Assembly: GCA_965238045.1 (NCBI GenBank)
Contig: CBDEGU010000011.1
Location: 186,001 to 250,000, forward strand
Length of the DNA stretch: 64,000 bases
Reading direction: 5' to 3'
Origin: CBDEGU01 sp965238045
Lineage (GTDB): Bacteria > Acidobacteriota > Terriglobia > Bryobacterales > UBA6623
In this document: piece by piece, positions 35,311 to 43,541 of the stretch
Layout: every line of letters starts with the position of its first letter
How positions within the stretch are numbered: position 1 is the first letter of the stretch
The notes under the pieces: model-generated
What the model was told of the DNA's origin: nothing
Database searches by the model: none
Seen by the model: only the letters and a program-made list of their open reading frames with translations
Program-made: the position numbers and the translations under genes

Positions 35311-35442
35311 ATGTTTGAGCAGTTGGAACACAAGAGAACCCCCGCGGAAACCAAGACCCTCTTTCTGGAATCGCTGGCGGCTGTAGCTGCCTGTATTCTG
35401 ATCGGCGGGGCGGCTATTTGGTTCTTCACCCCAGTTTGGTGA
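35311..35442 (+). CDS. 43-residue single-TM hypothetical protein
   Basis: ATG 35311 lies 4 bp after a GGAGGATG stretch (GGGAGG at 35300-35305). The peptide has a charged N-terminus (MFEQLEHKRTPAETKT) and one hydrophobic helix of about 20 residues (LAAVAACILIGGAAIWFF) ending in TPVW. Charge layout suggests N-in topology. The upstream TTGACT/TAATGT pair and ribosome site make translation likely. No family recognised. It stands alone among repeats. Confidence 0.6.
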   Translation: MFEQLEHKRTPAETKTLFLESLAAVAACILIGGAAIWFFTPVW

Positions 35443-35577
35443 ATTTTAACGGCTCGCGCTGACAACTCGCGGCCGGCCTGGCAGCCCATCGTAGCGAGAT
35501 TGCGGCGTGGCGCCGGCAGCTTCGTTGCGACTCGGTTGGGATAATCCACATCCTCGCCCCCGTCAAGCCTCACTCTC

Positions 35578-35701
35578 GGCCCCGCGCCGCTTGACGAGCG
35601 CAGGGGTACTTGACCCTGCGTTGAGCACGGCGAGCAAGCGCAACCAAGGTTTGGCGGGCCTCTCATGTGCTTCGGTCGTCAGGTGATAAGAAATGCGGGT
35701 T
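35578..35701. repeat. Truncated copy of the 180-bp palindromic element
   Basis: Shares GAGCACGGCGAGCAAGCGCA and the end AGGTGATAAGAAATGCGGGT with the element at 12860-13039. The minus-strand translation RLLAVLNAGSSTPALVKRR nearly matches RLLAVLNILSSTPALVKRR there. It ends exactly where a broken metallophosphoesterase gene begins. Confidence 0.8.
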
Positions 35702-36223
35702 GGTCCGCTGCCGGGAAAGCTCGAAGCACCGTTGGGCGTTTGGGCCGTGCTGGGCAATCACGACTGGTGGCTGGGCGCCCAGAGAGTTCGCTCCGCCATG
35801 GAGGCCTCCGGAATCAGGGTTCTTGAGAACCAGGCGGTCCGGATTCCGTGGCGCTCGTCACACTTCTGGCTCTTGGAGATCGGTGATTTCACCGTCGCGC
35901 AGCACGATATCGAGGCCGCACTGAGCGCGGCAACCGGCAACGCCCCTCTCCTAGCCATCACGCACAATCCAGACGTCTTCCCGGAAATACCGCGCCAAGT
36001 CATTCTAACGATCGCCGGTCACACCCACGGAGGACAAGTCTGCGTGCCGCTGCTAGGCCGCCCCATCGTGCCCTCACACTATGGACAGCGCTACGCCCTA
36101 GGACACGTCGCCGGGAACGGACACCACATCTTCATCACCACGGGACTAGGCACAAGCATCCTGCCCGTGCGCTTCCTAACGCCGCCAGAGATCACCATCC
36201 TAAACCGGAGCGGCGCCCGCTAA
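35702..36223 (+). pseudogene. Metallophosphoesterase (YkuE-like), N-terminal part missing
   Basis: About 173 codons of a calcineurin-type phosphoesterase. GKLEAPLGVWAVLGNHDWW carries the GNHD metal motif, followed by LLAITHNPDVFPEIP, and LTIAGHTHGGQVCVPLLG holds the last His pair. The first metal motifs (DxH and GDxxD) are absent: coding similarity stops at the edge of a palindromic-element copy, and no upstream remainder is found in the preceding 250 bp. The ATG at 35693 lies in the repeat. YkuE-like relatives act on membrane-associated phosphoesters; this copy should be inactive. Confidence 0.8.
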
Positions 36224-36386
36224 GGACTCAAATTCCGAAGACCCCTAGCTGGGACCTCGGGCCTGAGATCCACAGCCTTTCCCGCGGCACACCCACCGCC
36301 ACCACACGAGCCACCCGTCCCATGGGTCAACAGAAAACCCCTATGTCCTCTCACAGTTCGGAAGCTATCCCCGATCTCCCCCGCGC

Positions 36387-37776
36387 TCATTTGATCCCGC
36401 AGCCCACTAGGGAATAGTCCGGATCGAGCCAGAGATCGGGACTCTTGTCGGCCACCACGCGAAAATTCCGATAGATGGCCTCTTTGCCGTCGGGCAGCAT
36501 GGCGAGCAGTTGATAGTCGTCTGGCTCCAGGTCGCTGCTATCTAGAGTCAGCATGTAGCGCACGTCCGAGCGCTCGGGGCGCCATCGGTACGTGTACTCG
36601 ACGACTTTTGGCACATCCATCTGCTGTTGCCCTCGCATGAGCATCAGCTTTGTAGGGGGCAGGGCGCTCTCTTCCGCTGCTTGGACATCGTAGAGATCGT
36701 AGACGAGATAGATGGGGTCGCCCTTGCGATAGGCATGTGATGCATCGATATAGAACCGCTTCCCGTCAGCCAGGATTCCCTCCGTGTAAACTTGCCCCTG
36801 GGCGCTTGAGGAGCTTGCGTCGCGTTGTTCGCTGGGTTGAACGCGAGCCGGGGAATAACAACCCGTTAACAGAAGAGAACTAGATTGCGCTTCTCCGGCG
36901 AGGTCCGGCAGCACGATCTCCGTCTTATAGGTGCCAATCTTGCCGGTGCGCTCGTCCCGAAGAACCACCTTCCACTCGTATTTGCCGGGTGAGAGCTTCA
37001 TCTCGAGCGGTACGTGCAGCACGGCGGAAGGGTCCTGCTGGAAGCCGTCCAGGTATGTGGCGCCCCCTTGAACCCGAACATGCTTCTCCGCGAACACGGG
37101 TTCTTTCTTGCCCTCCGTGTCGAGAGCGTGGGCGAGCGCAATGAATCGCATCTCGGATGTCTTCTTCGTCACCGCCACCGGAACGGAGCCGGAGTGAATG
37201 CCAAGGCTCGCGTAGAACACCGCCTCTCCGTCGTCGCCGCGGAAGTAGTCGTAGGCCATGGTCAGCGGAATGTCGGTAAACGGAACGTCGTGCTTCAGGG
37301 AGTGGCGAAGCTCGATCTTCTTCTCCGTGCGGCTGAGGCGGTTGAAGCGGTTTGGTTCGTACTAGAGTTCGGGGTAGACGAGGGTGAGTCCGGGGCGATT
37401 GACTTGAATTCGAACCCTGCGACGGCCTTCTTCTGGGTCAGACCCCGGTGGGGAATAACCAATCACGTAGTAACCTCGGAGCGACTGCGATGCGGCAGTG
37501 AGCACTCGGCCCAGGCTCAGGATGTTCCTACCTGCCTTGCCGCCGGTTGGATTCGCAAGCGACGACGGAGGCAGTCTGCCGTCGAGTACTGGAACAATGC
37601 TGTCGGCTGAATTGATTGCAATCTTGACACTATTGCCTTCAGGCAACAAATAGGCGTCAAACTCGGCATCGGGAATGTATGGGTGCTTCGCATTCAAACG
37701 CCCCGCTTCCACGACGAAGAAAGTCACCCGAGCCCGTACCCCTTCGTCCACAAACCGGCGCATAACATCTTTGTTA
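36387..37776 (-). pseudogene. VWFA-related secreted protein, truncated by ISL3 and carrying an in-frame TAG
   Basis: The frame runs on the minus strand from the ISL3 edge (37776) to 36387, with one TAG at 37362-37364. Upstream of it the text RVTFFVVEAGRLNAKHPYIP ... SLRGYYVIGYSPPGSDPEEG ... RPGLTLVYPEL is the C-terminal half of a VWFA-related acidobacterial protein. After the stop the same frame goes on with YEPNRFNRLSRTEKKIELRH and about 330 more residues (PGKYEWKVVLRDE, a second beta-rich domain). The N-terminal VWFA domain with the MIDAS motif is absent, being lost at the ISL3 edge. Two independent lesions make it a clear pseudogene. Confidence 0.85.
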
Positions 37777-39085
37777 GGGTCTTCCGGCTTTCTAGTGGCT
37801 AGGGAGCCAGGTTCAGCCCTCCGCAGTGGAAGTAGATGGCGTTGATGAAGTTCTGTTGGTTGCGGAATCCCCGGGCGGTGTACTTCACCCATTGCACCTT
37901 CGCGTTCAGCGATTCGCTCGTCGCGTTGCTGATGCGGTGGCGCAGATAGGTCACGATGTTTCGAAACCGCCGCTTCAGCATCCGCCCCACTTTCACCATC
38001 GCTGGCAGCCGGCTGCGTGCCGCCCAGTTGCACCACCAGCGAAAGTGCTTTCTCGCCGGCCGCTCGTAGCGGTAGTCGAAAAACGCCATCATCGTTTCCT
38101 TCAACGCCCAGGCCCGCGCCGTCTTCAAACCACTGTTCCGCAGGGCCGCGAACGCCCGCCGGTCTTTCGGCTCCATCCGCGCCGGATGCCTCAGCCAGTC
38201 ATAGCGTGTGCCTACCAGCGTGTCGTCTCCGGCCGCGCGCAGGATCTTGTTCTCCTGCCGGCGCACTTGGTCCACCGCCCCGCCCAGATGCTGCGCGATA
38301 TGAAACTTGTCGTAGACGATCTTGTCCTCCGCGCCCGGCAGGTGCTTGCGCACCGAGGCCACATAGGGATTCCACATGTCCATCGCCACCGCCTCGATCG
38401 CGCCGGTCTGCTCCGCGGTCAGGGTGGCCCAAAACCCGTCCAGGCTGCTCTGTTTGCGGTCCACCGCCACATAGAGCACCCGGCCGCGCTTGAGATCGTT
38501 CACCAGCGTCAAGTACTTATGGCCCTTGCGGAAGGCCTTCTCATCGACGCCGATAGGCGTGACCTCTTCGGCTTGGCGCCGCTCTAATCCGCGCTTCACC
38601 GCGCGCTCCATGATGCCGTGCATTTCGTCCCAACTCAGGTGCAACAGCCCGGCTACTGCTTGCTGGCTGGCGGCCCTGAGCCAGGCAATCGCCAGTGCCT
38701 CGAACAGCGCGGTGAATCGGCTGGAGGGCTCGGCCCAGGGCAGTTTGACCACCAGCGCTCCGTGTTTGGGGCATGCGCTGCGCGGCGGAGCGGCATGCAC
38801 GATCGTACGATATTGACACGTATCGAGGTGCCGCCACTGCCGCTCGGACTGATGATCGTGCAGCTTGCACGCCGCGCCGCATTCCGGACACGGCCACTCC
38901 GTCTGCTCGGGGTGCGCGAGATAAACGTGGACTTCTCCGGCCTCCAGTTGCAACTCCACCGAGTCCACCCGCCAGGGACTCTCGATACCCAGAATGCGCC
39001 GATACAGTTCGTGATCTTGCATCCCGGAATTGTCGCATGTCCGCCGGACAGGCCGCCGTCAACCCACTACAAAGCCGGAAGACCC
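37777..39085 (-). mobile_element. ISL3-family insertion sequence
   Basis: 1309 bp. Inverted ends of 22 bp with one mismatch: GGGTCTTCCGGCTTTCTAGT at the left and GGGTCTTCCGGCTTTGTAGT inward from the right. The expected 8-bp target duplication is missing (CTTTGTTA on one side, GCTTTTCC on the other), so one flank was probably deleted or recombined after insertion. This also explains why the N-terminal half of the VWFA gene is gone. Confidence 0.9.
37799..39022 (-). CDS. ISL3-family transposase
   Basis: 407 residues. N-terminal zinc finger CPECGAACKLHDH ... CPKHG, a helix-turn-helix (HLSWDEMHGIMERAVKRGL), then the DDE core: IGVDEKAFRKGHKYLTLVND (first Asp), AVAMDMWNPYVASV (second Asp), IVYDKFHIAQHLGGAVDQVR, and the C-terminal NATSESLNAKVQWVKYTARGFRN (Glu). 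Full length and unbroken. Confidence 0.95.
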   Translation of the reverse strand: MQDHELYRRILGIESPWRVDSVELQLEAGEVHVYLAHPEQTEWPCPECGAACKLHDHQSERQWRHLDTCQYRTIVHAAPPRSACPKHGALVVKLPWAEPSSRFTALFEALAIAWLRAASQQAVAGLLHLSWDEMHGIMERAVKRGLERRQAEEVTPIGVDEKAFRKGHKYLTLVNDLKRGRVLYVAVDRKQSSLDGFWATLTAEQTGAIEAVAMDMWNPYVASVRKHLPGAEDKIVYDKFHIAQHLGGAVDQVRRQENKILRAAGDDTLVGTRYDWLRHPARMEPKDRRAFAALRNSGLKTARAWALKETMMAFFDYRYERPARKHFRWWCNWAARSRLPAMVKVGRMLKRRFRNIVTYLRHRISNATSESLNAKVQWVKYTARGFRNQQNFINAIYFHCGGLNLAP

Positions 39086-39155
39086 GCTTTTCCGCGCTTC
39101 CCTTTTCACGTTGTTCTTCGCCGCGATGCTCAAGCTCCGAGCGGTTCTCCGCCAT

Positions 39156-39458
39156 TCACGGCCTCATCGTGCGCCCAGATGATAGCAATCTGGCCCACTG
39201 TCGAGATAGCCGCGCCATCAACTCCGCATACAGCTCAATCGGGGAGACCTCCTCAACGCAGAAACCGCTCAGTTCTTCGTCAACTGGAACGATCCTGTGG
39301 ACAGCCGTGGGGTGTTTTTTCCTCATCTCGGCGATCCTACGAGAAGCTTCGTCCAATGCAAGGGGCGTCTCGTCGTAGTGGCGAAAGTCAAAGCGATCGT
39401 AGCTCGTTATATTTGTGCCTTCAGCCATAAAATTGGGGTCCAGTCGGATCAACAGCAA
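39156..39458 (-). CDS. Hypothetical protein of about 90-100 residues
   Basis: ATG 39458 or, more likely, ATG 39428 (MAEGTNITSYDRFDFRHYDE). The peptide has normal composition with helical segments (LALDEASRRIAEMRKKHPTA and SPIELYAELMARLSRQWARL). No family recognised. It sits between ISL3 and a transposase remnant, on the same strand as both, and could be a surviving passenger gene or a fragment. Confidence 0.45.
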   Translation of the reverse strand: MLLIRLDPNFMAEGTNITSYDRFDFRHYDETPLALDEASRRIAEMRKKHPTAVHRIVPVDEELSGFCVEEVSPIELYAELMARLSRQWARLLSSGRTMRP

Positions 39459-39588
39459 GAATAAGATAACCCATATGCATCCCTTGTGTAAAGGGGACGA
39501 ATACCTTGTTTACAGGAATCTCCAGCCTGTGGCCACTCTCAATCCGCAAACACTTTTCATTGTACTTGATGCGTCAAGTCTTTATATT

Positions 39589-39813
39589 TCAATAACTTGG
39601 CTCCATCAGAAGCTCTGTTAGGTCCCACACATGGTCCGTGAGTCCGCTCTCCATTGCGGGTGTGATTTTCAACGTGTTGTGGACTCGGCAGAAGTTGTAG
39701 AACGCGGAATGAAGCCCGAGGGCTGCTTCTAAGTTCGACCACTTCTTGCTGAAACTATAGGTCAAGCGCGTCAGCCGCTTGCACCATTGCCGGAAGAGCC
39801 CACCAACGCACAA
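39589..39813 (-). pseudogene. C-terminal fragment of an IS1-like/DDE transposase
   Basis: The translation KRLTRLTYSFSKKWSNLEAA followed by LHSAFYNFCRVHNTLKITPA and GLTDHVWDLTELL is the well-known C-terminal block of DDE transposases from short IS elements. The catalytic domain upstream is missing, so this is a remnant. No inverted ends could be located. Confidence 0.8.
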
Positions 39814-40088
39814 TTAGCGCACTACCTAACCGGTGCAGACTAGAGTGGTGCGGGACCGGTGAGGCCCAGCGTACCGCCGGAACAGGTTTTCGCCCAGATC
39901 CGCCCGGCGCCAGCCCCATTCCGGCTCCACTTTCCCGGCGGGAGACACCAGGGAGGACACGGGCGATGCCGGCGAAACCTTTGCCAGCCAGATCGTTTGC
40001 GGTTGTCTGCGGTATGGTGAGGTCGGCGGCTGGCAAGAGGGCAGCCATCCTGGGCCGCCCCTGTCGTTCACGTCCATTCACCGCCGCG

Positions 40089-40826
40089 ATGCCCGTCTCC
40101 AGCCAACCACCGATCCGGTTCTCTGGCGTTAGCTATCGCGTGGGCGAAACCAATCTCGTCTCGGATCTGAGCTTTGTCGTCGGCGAAGCCGAGACCCTGG
40201 CGCTGCTCGGGCGAAGCGGCTCTGGCAAGACGACCGCTCTGCGGCTGGTCAATCGGTTGCTCACGCCCAGCGAGGGAGAGGTCGTCATCGCGGGAAAAGC
40301 GGCCTCGGAGTGGGACGCCGTTCGCCTCCGCCGCCGCATCGGATATGTGATGCAAGACGTTGGGCTGTTCCCGCATTTCACCGTCGAGCGAAACATCGCT
40401 TTGGTGCCCTCGCTCGAGGGCTGGCCACCCGATCGCATTGCGCGCAGGGTGAGCGAGTTGTTAGAGAAACTGGGGTTGCCCGCCGGGCTGGCCCGCCGTT
40501 ATCCCGATCAGCTCTCCGGCGGCCAGCGGCAGCGAGTCGGTGTCGCCCGCGCACTGGCCGCCGATCCGCCGATCCTGCTCATGGACGAACCCTTCGGCGC
40601 GCTGGATCCCATCACCCGCGGCGAGCTACAGCGGGAGTTTCTTGGCCTGCAAGAGACGCTAGGCAAGACCATCGTCTTCGTCACACACGATCTCCGCGAG
40701 GCTCTTCTGCTCGGCGACCGTATTGGCCTGATGGACCAGGGACGGCTGATATGGGCCGGAGCGCCGGAAGAGTTTCGCGCCACCAGCGACCCGAGAATCG
40801 TTGCCTACCAGGAGAGTTTGGGATGA
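40089..40826 (+). CDS. ABC transporter ATP-binding protein, osmoprotectant (OpuBA/ProV-like) type
   Basis: Start at ATG 40089 (MPVSSQPPIRFSGVSYRVG); the longer frame from 39966 adds only Arg/Pro-rich residues. 245 residues with Walker A GRSGSGKTT, Q-loop YVMQDVGLFPHFTVERNI, signature LSGGQRQRVGVARAL, Walker B ILLMDEPFGALDP and switch His (VFVTHDLREAL). The Q-loop and the phrase VGLFPHFTVERNIALVPSLE are typical of glycine-betaine/choline importers. It overlaps the permease start by 4 bp. Confidence 0.93.
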   Translation: MPVSSQPPIRFSGVSYRVGETNLVSDLSFVVGEAETLALLGRSGSGKTTALRLVNRLLTPSEGEVVIAGKAASEWDAVRLRRRIGYVMQDVGLFPHFTVERNIALVPSLEGWPPDRIARRVSELLEKLGLPAGLARRYPDQLSGGQRQRVGVARALAADPPILLMDEPFGALDPITRGELQREFLGLQETLGKTIVFVTHDLREALLLGDRIGLMDQGRLIWAGAPEEFRATSDPRIVAYQESLG

Positions 40827-41455
40827 ACGCAGCCGCCCTGCTGGCGCAGTATCAATCGCAGCTGGTCACCCGGACGCTCGAACATCTGTGGCTCGTGGGC
40901 GTCTCGATGCTGATCGCGGCTATGATCGCCATCCCAGCGGGCATCGCGCTGACTCGGCAGCCGAAAATGGAACGCTGGGTTCTCGGTTTCGCGAATACCG
41001 TACAGACGATTCCGAGCCTGGCTTTATTCGGCTTCCTGATCCCGCTTCCGTGGATTGGCGGGATCGGCTCGCGCTCGGCCATCGTGGCGCTTGTTCTCTA
41101 CGCCCTGCTCCCGATGATCCGCAACACCTACACAGGCATCCGCGAGGTCGATCCGCTGGTGCGAGAGGCCGCCGTGGCGATGGGCATGACCGATGGGCAG
41201 ATTCTGCGCATGGTGGAACTGCCGCTGGCGGCGAGAACGATCATGGCCGGCCTGCGCGTGGCCACCGTTACGGGAGTCGGCGTGGCCACCGTGGCGACTC
41301 TGATTGGCGCCGGCGGGCTGGGCAACTTCATTTACCGGGGCCTGCAAACCGTGAACTCGGGACTCATCCTGCTCGGCGCGGTACCGGCGGCGCTCATGGC
41401 GCTGGCGGCCGACTATGGTCTGGGCATGGTCGAGAGAAGGCTCAGCCGTGGCTAG
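40823..41455 (+). CDS. ABC transporter permease, osmoprotectant (OpuBB/ProW-like) type
   Basis: 210 residues, five or six TM helices (LWLVGVSMLIAAMIAIPAGI, TIPSLALFGFLIPLPWI and others). The EAA loop that contacts the ATPase is VREAAVAMGMTDGQILRMVELPLA. Conserved ends are GVGVATVATLIGAGGLGNFIYRGL. It completes a betaine/choline-type importer with the ATPase, translationally coupled by ATGA. A periplasmic binding protein, often a third gene or a domain fused to the permease in this family, is not present here or in the flanking genes. Confidence 0.92.
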   Translation: MNAAALLAQYQSQLVTRTLEHLWLVGVSMLIAAMIAIPAGIALTRQPKMERWVLGFANTVQTIPSLALFGFLIPLPWIGGIGSRSAIVALVLYALLPMIRNTYTGIREVDPLVREAAVAMGMTDGQILRMVELPLAARTIMAGLRVATVTGVGVATVATLIGAGGLGNFIYRGLQTVNSGLILLGAVPAALMALAADYGLGMVERRLSRG

Positions 41456-41573
41456 CTGTCTCAGCATGTTTTCACACCTTCCCGGCAGCAGGGGTGCTTG
41501 AACCCCGCCCTATTTACTAGTAGAATCACCAAAGCGTCTTTGCTTTCTCGGATCGTTCTTCTTTCCTGTGAGT

Positions 41574-43466
41574 ATGCCGTCCTCAAACCCTAGCGACCCG
41601 AATGCATCGCGGCCGGATCGTGGCGGCCTGCTGAATTCCTGGAAGGAAATCGCCACCTACCTAAATCGGAGCATCGTTACGGTTCGGCGCTGGGAGAAGA
41701 AAGAGGCCCTTCCGGTTCACCGCGACAAGAAAGCGAAATCCGTCACGATCCGCGCTTACCAGTCTGAGCTGGACCAGTGGTCTCGCGCACGTGAGAAAGA
41801 GGAGCAGGCTGAAGCCGGCGGCGCCCCGAGAGTCCCCCTCGAAGCCGCGCCCGCTACTGAGCTAGACGCGGCGCTCGAAGCCGAATCCGGGCTGGAAACG
41901 GCTTTGGCCGAGCCTCCAGATCCGGAGCCAGCCGCCGAGGCCGAACCCGACGCGCCAGCCGAAATGCCGTCCAGCGGGCGGCAGCCGTCCGTCGGCGCCG
42001 ACGGCCCCTCGCTGAGCGATGCCCCAGCGGGGGAACGGCTGGCGTCCTGGAAGAAGATCGTCGCGTATCTTGACAAAGGGGTCGGCAAAGTCAAAGGGCT
42101 GGCCAAGCAAAAGGGCCTGCCCGTTCACAGGAACGCGAAAACCAAACGTGCCGCCATATGGGCGTACACATCGGAACTCGACGCCTGGTTGAGACAGACC
42201 GAAAGCGCTCCGCCAACCGAGGCCATCGCCGAACCCGAAATACAAGATCAGCCATTGCCTTTGGCGGATCGCGCATCCCAACCCATTGCCGAGACGGAAA
42301 CTCTCCCGGCGGCCGAAGCCTCCGCCGAACCCGAACGACAACCCGCATCGGAGCCAGAGCCGCAACCACCCGCGGAGTCCGAGATCCTGAGCGAGGTGGA
42401 AGTCGCCCCGGAAATCGTGCCTGAATTTTTCTCCGAGGCCGAAGGCCCCGCGGCAGCCGCATCACCTGATCCGCCCGGGCCTGCGAGCGTCAGCGAAGTG
42501 GAGGCACCCGCCGAACAGCGGCCCGCCGAGCCGGAGATCCCCGAGCCGGAGCCCGCCACCGAGCCCGCACACGAAATGGAACCGGCGGAGGCCGAAGAGG
42601 CAGCGGTCCAGCCGCCTGCCGAAACCGAAATTTCCGTCTCGGGCGAAGTCCCCGAGCAACCGCCCGCCGAGCCTGTCGTCGTCCCCGAGGCAGCGGCTGC
42701 TCCTGAACCGTTCGTCCCCGCGCCAGGACCTCCACCGTCTGAGGATCTGCTGAATTCGTGGAGGGAAATCGCCGCCTATTTTGACTGTTCCGTGGGCACG
42801 GTCCGGCGCTGGGAGAAGAGCAAGGGTTTGCCGGTTCATCGTGACCGGCGGCAGAATCTGGTCTGGATCTACGCCTACCGCTGGGAACTCGAACACTGGG
42901 GCCAGGCCGGGGCGGGCGTCGCATCGGGCGAGGTCCCAGGCCCCTTGGCCCCGCCATCGGCGCCAGGACGATTTGAGACGGCTCCAGAGCAAGCCACGGC
43001 GGCTCCGCCTCTCGGGCTGCCAACCGCCGAAGTCGAATTGCCGCCAGTGGACGACACCACGTACGCCACGGTCTCGGTCGCCAAATCCTCCGAGGCGGAC
43101 TCCGCGGGGGAGATGCCGCCCCTGGTGCTAGCGCAAGCCGGGCTGACTGTATTTGGCGGCATGCTTCTGGTGATCTATCTGATCGGTACGGTCGTGAACG
43201 GGAAAGTTCTCGCTCAAGTGCTTTCCGCGGGCGTGCTGATGATCTTTCCGCTTGCGATCGCGCCCATTGTCATCGGCGCTCTGATCATCCGGCGAAGCGA
43301 AAAATCCGGCCACCGTCCCCCGGGTTTCGTCTGGGCCCAAGCGGGCATGTACGTGGGACTGACGCTCGCCGTCATCACCACCCTGATTGTCGCGTTTGCC
43401 GCCGCCGTGGAAATGATGCAACTGATTGCCGCGCTGCCCATCCCGCAAATGCCGCGCTTCCTCTAG
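41574..43466 (+). CDS. Membrane-anchored protein with three MerR-like HTH modules and acidic linkers
   Basis: About 630 residues (GTG 41568 would add two). Three copies of a winged-HTH module: 21-72 (LLNSWKEIATYLNRS, TVRRWEKKEALPVHRDK, SELDQW), 157-207 (ERLASWKKIVAYLDKG, LPVHRNAKTK, SELDAW; the RRWEK part is lost) and 394-445 (LLNSWREIAAYFDCS, TVRRWEKSKGLPVHRD, WELEHW). Linkers of about 85 and 185 residues are rich in Glu, Pro and Ala. The C-terminus has three TM helices near 519-541, 547-575 and 589-615. Such HTH modules occur singly in acidobacterial regulators; tripling with a membrane anchor is unusual. It may tether DNA to the membrane. No clear partner nearby. Confidence 0.85.
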   Translation: MPSSNPSDPNASRPDRGGLLNSWKEIATYLNRSIVTVRRWEKKEALPVHRDKKAKSVTIRAYQSELDQWSRAREKEEQAEAGGAPRVPLEAAPATELDAALEAESGLETALAEPPDPEPAAEAEPDAPAEMPSSGRQPSVGADGPSLSDAPAGERLASWKKIVAYLDKGVGKVKGLAKQKGLPVHRNAKTKRAAIWAYTSELDAWLRQTESAPPTEAIAEPEIQDQPLPLADRASQPIAETETLPAAEASAEPERQPASEPEPQPPAESEILSEVEVAPEIVPEFFSEAEGPAAAASPDPPGPASVSEVEAPAEQRPAEPEIPEPEPATEPAHEMEPAEAEEAAVQPPAETEISVSGEVPEQPPAEPVVVPEAAAAPEPFVPAPGPPPSEDLLNSWREIAAYFDCSVGTVRRWEKSKGLPVHRDRRQNLVWIYAYRWELEHWGQAGAGVASGEVPGPLAPPSAPGRFETAPEQATAAPPLGLPTAEVELPPVDDTTYATVSVAKSSEADSAGEMPPLVLAQAGLTVFGGMLLVIYLIGTVVNGKVLAQVLSAGVLMIFPLAIAPIVIGALIIRRSEKSGHRPPGFVWAQAGMYVGLTLAVITTLIVAFAAAVEMMQLIAALPIPQMPRFL

Positions 43467-43541
43467 CCGGTGCCTCAGAGCAGGGATACGGATTCCCGCG
43501 TGTATTGAAACCGGAGCCGGGTCAACGTATACTTTGGAACC

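Noticed and set aside
37769..39093. Target duplication of the ISL3 element
   Set aside because: The flanking octamers CTTTGTTA and GCTTTTCC differ; no duplication can be claimed.
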